Below, piece after piece: positions 59,350 to 64,000 of a stretch of DNA of 64,000 nucleotides. This DNA is from an uncultured Eubacteriales bacterium (lineage in GTDB: Bacteria; Bacillota; Clostridia; Oscillospirales; Oscillospiraceae). A model generated the notes under the pieces. That model had not been told where the DNA came from. It saw only the letters and a list, made by a program, of their open reading frames with translations, and did not search any database. The position numbers were made by a program, and so were the translations under genes. The stretch lies in the NCBI GenBank assembly GCA_900546915.1, contig UREY01000010.1, positions 1-64,000 on the forward strand, read 5' to 3'. The first letter of the stretch is position 1. Every line of letters begins with the position of its first letter.

Positions 59350-59400
59350 CCAAACCAATAAAATCCGAATCTTTTCCTGATAGGAATGAGGTTCGGATTC
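59350..59400 (+). repeat. right copy of island-flanking imperfect repeat
   Basis: CCAAACCAATAAAATCCGAA matches 18 of 20 bases at the left end, and a GGTTCGGATT at 59390-59399 repeats the left hairpin arm at 38610-38619. It also folds as a hairpin (AATCCGAA/TTCGGATT). It probably marks the right end of the island near the original sequence downstream of tRNA-Leu. Confidence 0.6.
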
Positions 59401-59511
59401 TCTATTTTGTGACAGCTGTAGAAGAGTTTCTTTTTTGCCATGGGACGAAAATGCTGATGTGCTGCGGGGACGACAGGAAAAGCGGGTTTGTCAACGAAGA
59501 AATATTTTCTC

Positions 59512-59541
59512 TTGACAGCACCGGACAAAATATGGTACAAT
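59512..59541 (+). promoter_or_regulatory. promoter of the pyrC-carAB operon
   Basis: Perfect TTGACA is followed after 18 bases by TACAAT, and the pyrC start is about 40 bases downstream. There is no room for a PyrR attenuator in this short leader. Confidence 0.8.
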
Positions 59542-59580
59542 CCGCCTAATGAGAATTTTTGGGCAGGAAGGGGAATTCCC

Positions 59581-60813
59581 ATGGTCATTCGCTTGAAAGA
59601 CGCTTATGTATGGAACGGGGAGAAGTTTTTGCCCCAGGATTTGGAGCTTTCCTGTATGGAACCCCGTTCCAACCGGGGCGGTAGTGTTTCCGTTTTGGAG
59701 TTTCATCGTTGCTTTTTATTGCCGGGTCTTGTGGATGTACATGTACATCTTCGGGAACCGGGATTTTTTTATAAAGAGACCATTGCCACCGGCACCCGGG
59801 CCGCTGCCCGGGGGGGATACAGCGATGTGTGCGCGATGCCGAATCTGGATCCGGTGCCGGACAGTCCGGAGCATTTGGCCCCGGAGCTGGCGGCCATTTC
59901 CCGAGATGCGCTGGTGCGGGTTCACCCTTACGGCGCGCTGACGGTTGGAGAGCAGGGCGAGGTTCTGGCGGACTTGCAGGGACTGGCTTCGCAGGTTGTG
60001 GCCTTTTCCGATGACGGGCGGGGCGTTCAGTCGGAGGAGCTGATGCGCCGGGCGATGCAGGAGGCGAAGCGTCTGGGCAAGGTGGTAGCGGCGCACTGTG
60101 AAGATAACCGCTTGCTGCGCGGCGGCTACATCCACGACGGAGCCTATGCCCGGCGGCACGGCCATCGGGGCATCTGCTCAGAAAGTGAGTGGGGGCCGGT
60201 GGCGCGGGATTTGCGCCTGGTGGAGGAAACCGGCTGCGCTTACCATGTGTGTCACGTTTCCACCAAGGAGACTGTGGAACTCATCCGTCAGGCCAAGAAG
60301 AAGGGCCTGGACGTCACCTGCGAGACGGCTCCGCATTACCTGCTGAAGAACGACGAAATGCTCCAGGAGGACGGCCGCTTTAAAATGAATCCGCCCATTC
60401 GGGGGGAAGAGGACCGGCAGGCGCTGCTGGCGGGCCTGCTGGATGGAACCATTGATATGATTGCCACAGACCATGCGCCCCACAGCGCCGAGGAAAAAAG
60501 CCGGGGCCTGGAGAAGAGCCTCATGGGAGTGGTGGGTCTGGAAACGGCGTTTCCGGTGTTGTACACCGGGCTGGTGCGGCCGGGCCTTTTGCCCCTGGAG
60601 AAGCTGGTGGATCGGATGAGCGCCGCGCCCAGGGCCCGGTTCGGTTTACCCGGAGGGACGGACTACAGCATTTGGGATCTGGATGCGTCGTACCCCGTCG
60701 ACCCGGCGGAGTTTCAGAGCATGGGGCGGGCAACGCCCTTTGCCGGAGAGACGGTTTTCGGCCGCTGCAAGGCGACCGTGGTAGGAGGAAAGCTGGTATG
60801 GCTGGAGCAATAA
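59581..60813 (+). CDS. pyrC: dihydroorotase
   Basis: It catalyses ring closure of carbamoyl-aspartate to dihydroorotate in pyrimidine synthesis. The 410-residue amidohydrolase has the zinc motif DVHVHLREPG, CAMPNLDPVPDSPEH, HCEDNRLL, YHVCHVSTKETVEL, CETAPHYLL, and the catalytic ATDHAPHSAEEK, followed by SLMGVVGLETAFPVLY. The ATG at 59581 has AAGGGG upstream; in-frame codons before it lie in the promoter. The end overlaps carA by 16 bases. Confidence 0.95.
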   Translation: MVIRLKDAYVWNGEKFLPQDLELSCMEPRSNRGGSVSVLEFHRCFLLPGLVDVHVHLREPGFFYKETIATGTRAAARGGYSDVCAMPNLDPVPDSPEHLAPELAAISRDALVRVHPYGALTVGEQGEVLADLQGLASQVVAFSDDGRGVQSEELMRRAMQEAKRLGKVVAAHCEDNRLLRGGYIHDGAYARRHGHRGICSESEWGPVARDLRLVEETGCAYHVCHVSTKETVELIRQAKKKGLDVTCETAPHYLLKNDEMLQEDGRFKMNPPIRGEEDRQALLAGLLDGTIDMIATDHAPHSAEEKSRGLEKSLMGVVGLETAFPVLYTGLVRPGLLPLEKLVDRMSAAPRARFGLPGGTDYSIWDLDASYPVDPAEFQSMGRATPFAGETVFGRCKATVVGGKLVWLEQ

Positions 60814-61901
60814 ACCGAAAATTGGTGCTGGCTGACGGTACGGAGTATCTGGGCACCGGCTTCGGCGCTGCCTGCGACCGGGTCTGCGAGTTGGTGTTTC
60901 AAACTTCTATGGTGGGCTATCAGGAGATTGTCTCCGATCCCTCTTATACCGATCAGATGGTGGTGATGACTTACCCTCTGATCGGCAATTACGGGATGAC
61001 GGATGAGGACTACGAGACGAAGACTCCCACCTTAGGCGGCCTGGTGGTGCGGGATTATTGCGGCACGCCGTCCAATTTCCGCAGTACGAAAACCTTAGGC
61101 GAGGTGCTGGAGGAGTATCAGATTCCCGGCATTTCCGGCGTAGATACCCGAGCCATCGCCCGGACTGTTCGGACTCAGGGGACCCAGAAAGCGCTGATTT
61201 GTTCCGCCTCCATGCCAAAGTCCCGGGCAATGGCCATTTTACAGGGGACCAGCCTTTCCCGGGACCAGGTGAGCCGGGTCAGCTGTCAAAAACCGTGGTA
61301 TGCCAGGACGGCAAATCCCCGGTTTCATGTGGTGGCCGTGGATTGCGGAATGAAGTTGAACATTGTCCGATCGCTGAAGGCGCGGGGCTGCAACGTGACG
61401 GTGGTGCCTTGGAACACCAGCGCTCAATTGATGGAGGCTCTGCGTCCCGACGGTATCTTTCTGTCCAACGGCCCCGGCGATCCGGAGGATGTGACGCCGG
61501 TTGTGGAGGCGGTCCGGGCTCTGCGGGGGAAATACCCCATGTTCGGCATTTGTCTGGGCCACCAGGTCATCGGGCTGGCTTACGGAGCGCGAACCCAAAA
61601 GATGAAGTTCGGCCACCGGGGCGGCAATCACCCGGTGAAGGACCTGATTCGGGGCCGGGTGGAGATGACCTCCCAGAATCATTCCTATTCCGTTGTGCCG
61701 GAATCGGTAGCGGGGACGGGATTGGAGATTACGCATATCAATTTGCTGGATCAAACGGTGGAGGGTCTGCAGTGCGCTGCGGACCGGGTATTCAGTGTGC
61801 AGTATCACCCGGAGAGCGCGCCGGGACCTCAGGACAGTGGATATTTGTTTGACCGGTTCCTGACCGCCATGGAGGAGGCCAAATTTCATGCCCAAGCGTA
61901 G
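60798..61901 (+). CDS. carA: carbamoyl-phosphate synthase small (glutaminase) subunit
   Basis: CarA hydrolyses glutamine and passes ammonia to CarB. The 367-residue protein has the N-terminal CarA domain ([41 protein letters not shown]) and a class I glutamine amidotransferase domain with [26 protein letters not shown], the catalytic cysteine in [21 protein letters not shown], and the His-Glu of [15 protein letters not shown] precedes the ATG at 60798. It overlaps pyrC and, by 14 bases, carB, so the three are translationally coupled. Confidence 0.96.
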   Translation: MAGAINRKLVLADGTEYLGTGFGAACDRVCELVFQTSMVGYQEIVSDPSYTDQMVVMTYPLIGNYGMTDEDYETKTPTLGGLVVRDYCGTPSNFRSTKTLGEVLEEYQIPGISGVDTRAIARTVRTQGTQKALICSASMPKSRAMAILQGTSLSRDQVSRVSCQKPWYARTANPRFHVVAVDCGMKLNIVRSLKARGCNVTVVPWNTSAQLMEALRPDGIFLSNGPGDPEDVTPVVEAVRALRGKYPMFGICLGHQVIGLAYGARTQKMKFGHRGGNHPVKDLIRGRVEMTSQNHSYSVVPESVAGTGLEITHINLLDQTVEGLQCAADRVFSVQYHPESAPGPQDSGYLFDRFLTAMEEAKFHAQA

Positions 61902-64000
61902 CGATTTAAAAAAGATATTGGTAATTGGCTCCGGTCCCATTGTCATCGGACAGGCGGCGGAGTTTGACTATGCCGGAACTCAGGCCTGTCTGGCTCTGAA
62001 GGAAGAGGGATACGAGGTGGTTTTGTGCAACTCCAATCCCGCTACCATCATGACCGACACCGCTGTGGCCGACAAGGTTTACATGGAGCCGCTGACTTTG
62101 GAGTACGTGAGTAAAATCCTCCGGCATGAGCGGCCGGATGCGGTGTTGCCGGGCATCGGCGGCCAGACGGGGCTGAACCTGGCCATGGACTTAGAGCGCA
62201 AAGGCGTGTTGAAGGAGTGCCGGGCAGAGCTGCTGGGCACGCCTTCGGAGAGCATTCGCCGGGCAGAGGACCGGGAGCTGTTTAAGGCATTGTGCGAAGA
62301 ATTGGGCGAGCCGGTGCTGCCTTCGGAAATTGCCTCTTCGGTGGAAGAGGGCTTGGAAGCAGCGGCGCGGATTGGCTATCCTGTGGTTCTGCGGCCTGCG
62401 TTTACATTGGGCGGCACCGGGGGCGGCTTTGCGGACAGCGAAGCACAGTGTCGGGAGCTGCTGCGGAGCGCCCTGCGCCTGTCGCCTGTGTGTCAGGTGT
62501 TGGTGGAGAAGAGTATCAAAGGTTATAAGGAAATAGAATATGAAGTCATGCGGGACCGGGCGGATACGGCGATTACCATTTGCAATATGGAAAATCTGGA
62601 CCCGGTGGGCATCCACACCGGAGACTCCATTGTGGTTTGTCCCAGCCAGACTTTAACCAACAAAGAGTATCACATGCTCCGGGATGCCGCTCTGCGGATC
62701 ATCCGGGCGCTACAAATTGAGGGAGGCTGCAACGTCCAGTTTGCCCTGGACCCCCTTTCCTTCCAATATTATGTCATTGAAGTCAATCCCCGGGTTTCCC
62801 GGTCTTCCGCTTTGGCCTCCAAAGCCTCAGGCTATCCCATAGCCCGGGTTTCAGCCAAGATTGCTGTGGGAATGACCCTGGAGGAAATTTCTTTGGCAAA
62901 CACGCCGGCCTGCTTTGAGCCTGCGTTGGATTACGTGGTGACCAAAATGCCGCGGTTTCCCTTTGACAAGTTCGACACAGCGGAGAACCGGCTGGGGACT
63001 CAGATGAAGGCCACCGGCGAAGTAATGGCCATAGGCCGGACGTTCGAGGAGAGTCTTTTAAAGGCAGTTCGTTCCCTGGAGATTGGTGTGTGTCATCTGC
63101 ATATGCCCAAGTTTGATCCCTGGACGTCGGAACAGCTTTTGGACTATGTTCAAGAGGGCCGGGACGACCGGATTTATGCCGTGACGCAGCTGCTGCGCCT
63201 GGGCGTAGATATCGGCGTCACGGCCGACCGAACCAAGATAGACCCTTTTTTCCTCCACAAGATTCAGGCGATTACGGCCATGGAAACCCGGCTCCGGGGT
63301 GCGCCTTACGACGTGTCGGTTTTGCGGGAGGCGAAGGCCATGGGATTTTCCGATTCCTGGGTTGCCCGCCTGTGGCGGACGGAGGAGCTGGATGTGTTTG
63401 ATTTCCGCCGGGAGCACGGTTTGTTTCCGGTGTACAAGATGATTGATACCTGCGCATCGGAGTTTGACAGCTACGTGCCGTACTTTTATTCCACCTATGA
63501 GGAGGAAAATGAGTCCCGGGTGTCGGAAAAGGAAAAAATCCTGGTTTTGGGCTCCGGTCCCATTCGGATTGGACAGGGGGTGGAGTTTGATTACTCCACA
63601 GTCCATGCCGTCATGACCATCCGGCAGGCCGGTTTTGAGGCAATCATCGTCAACAACAACCCGGAGACGGTTTCTACCGATTACACCACAGCGGACAAGC
63701 TCTATTTTGAGCCTCTGTGTCCCGAGGATGTGATGAACATTCTGGAGCTGGAAAAGCCCAAGGGCGTCATTGCCGCCTTAGGCGGCCAGACGGCCATTAA
63801 CCTGGCGCAGCCGCTGCTGGACCGGGGAGTCGTGCTCATGGGGACCGATTGCGCCGCCATCGAGCGGGCGGAAAACCGGGATGCTTTTGAGCGGATCCTG
63901 CAGGAGCTGGGGATCCCCCAGCCCCCCGGCCGGGCGGTGACGGAGATTGAGGCAGGCGTCTTGGCGGCGTCGGAAATTGGCTACCCGGTTCTGGTGCGCC
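61888..64000 (+). CDS. carB: carbamoyl-phosphate synthase large subunit, 3' end outside the window
   Basis: CarB makes carbamoyl phosphate from bicarbonate, ammonia and two ATP. The frame is open from the ATG at 61888 to the window edge, covering about 704 of the usual 1,060-1,080 residues. The first ATP-grasp half is complete ([70 protein letters not shown]), followed by the oligomerisation domain and the start of the second half ([34 protein letters not shown]). No frameshift is seen. The start overlaps the carA end and follows GGAGGAGG. Confidence 0.97.
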   Translation, partial: MPKRSDLKKILVIGSGPIVIGQAAEFDYAGTQACLALKEEGYEVVLCNSNPATIMTDTAVADKVYMEPLTLEYVSKILRHERPDAVLPGIGGQTGLNLAMDLERKGVLKECRAELLGTPSESIRRAEDRELFKALCEELGEPVLPSEIASSVEEGLEAAARIGYPVVLRPAFTLGGTGGGFADSEAQCRELLRSALRLSPVCQVLVEKSIKGYKEIEYEVMRDRADTAITICNMENLDPVGIHTGDSIVVCPSQTLTNKEYHMLRDAALRIIRALQIEGGCNVQFALDPLSFQYYVIEVNPRVSRSSALASKASGYPIARVSAKIAVGMTLEEISLANTPACFEPALDYVVTKMPRFPFDKFDTAENRLGTQMKATGEVMAIGRTFEESLLKAVRSLEIGVCHLHMPKFDPWTSEQLLDYVQEGRDDRIYAVTQLLRLGVDIGVTADRTKIDPFFLHKIQAITAMETRLRGAPYDVSVLREAKAMGFSDSWVARLWRTEELDVFDFRREHGLFPVYKMIDTCASEFDSYVPYFYSTYEEENESRVSEKEKILVLGSGPIRIGQGVEFDYSTVHAVMTIRQAGFEAIIVNNNPETVSTDYTTADKLYFEPLCPEDVMNILELEKPKGVIAALGGQTAINLAQPLLDRGVVLMGTDCAAIERAENRDAFERILQELGIPQPPGRAVTEIEAGVLAASEIGYPVLVR

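Larger units (their letters stand above)
38570..59400. mobile_element. tRNA-Leu-associated integrative island carrying a type 4 BREX-like operon
   Basis: The 20.8-kb segment lies between imperfect repeats at the tRNA-Leu 3' end and just past a large serine recombinase. It holds replication and mobilisation genes typical of Firmicutes integrative elements (RepA-type initiator, DnaC-like ATPase, MobC, direct repeats). The cargo at 42-57 kb is visibly more A+T-rich than the host flanks. No relaxase, coupling protein or type IV secretion gene is seen, so it is probably not self-transmissible. Insertion of the defence cargo may have replaced the transfer module. Exact ends are uncertain by tens of bases. 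Confidence 0.75.

Noticed and set aside
59512..59580. PyrR-type attenuator before pyrC
   Set aside because: The leader is only about 35 bases, with no terminator hairpin.

Overview
The window looks like chromosome from a G+C-rich Gram-positive Clostridia, most like an Oscillospiraceae-type gut anaerobe. This is inferred from a Noc-like protein, S-layer-homology (SLH) anchoring, cohesin/dockerin modules, DUF3793 and DUF2284 genes, ECF transport, frequent GTG/TTG starts and strong AGGAGG ribosome sites. The species cannot be named from the sequence.

Layout. (1) 1-1.0 kb: a noc/parB-like gene with a near-perfect Noc-binding palindrome upstream. (2) 1.3-6.4 kb: a leftward gene string of two OmpR-type two-component pairs, then aroF and aroQ; one response regulator has an in-frame TGA close to its end. 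(3) 6.5-9.2 kb: a DtxR/MntR-type regulator, a DUF3793 gene with a palindrome over its predicted transcription start, and an unassigned winged-helix regulator. (4) 9.3-18.4 kb: an SLH-anchored cohesin protein and, 11 bases on, a 2,554-residue subtilase with a dockerin, a likely two-gene system for displaying a protease on the cell surface. (5) 18.4-20.5 kb: a leftward aldo/keto reductase plus DUF362 pair. (6) 20.7-32.5 kb: an 11-gene capsule or exopolysaccharide operon with the complete UDP-L-FucNAc pathway (capE/F/G), glycosyltransferases, LicD, Wzy, Wzx and Wzz. (7) 32.4-38.3 kb: a ZIP metal transporter and a cobalamin-riboswitch-controlled ECF importer whose two ATPases and S component are fused in one chain. 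(8) 38.48 kb: tRNA-Leu(CAG).

(9) 38.57-59.40 kb: an integrated island, more A+T-rich in its cargo, bounded by an imperfect direct repeat that starts at the tRNA 3' end. Its backbone keeps a RepA-type initiator, a DnaC-like ATPase, MobC, five direct repeats and a large serine recombinase, but no relaxase or secretion genes are visible. The cargo (42-57 kb) is a defence operon matching type 4 BREX: BrxP (PAPS-reductase fold, two Fe-S clusters, DUF4007), BrxC/PglY, PglZ and a short BrxL. A small HTH regulator and an unrecognised 1,005-residue protein precede it; a 65-residue CxxC protein and a cysteine desulfurase follow. The desulfurase beside a DndC-related protein, with no methyltransferase, suggests a sulfur-based DNA mark. 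This is the most interesting part of the window.

(10) 59.5-64 kb: host sequence resumes with the pyrimidine genes pyrC, carA and carB; carB runs off the window.
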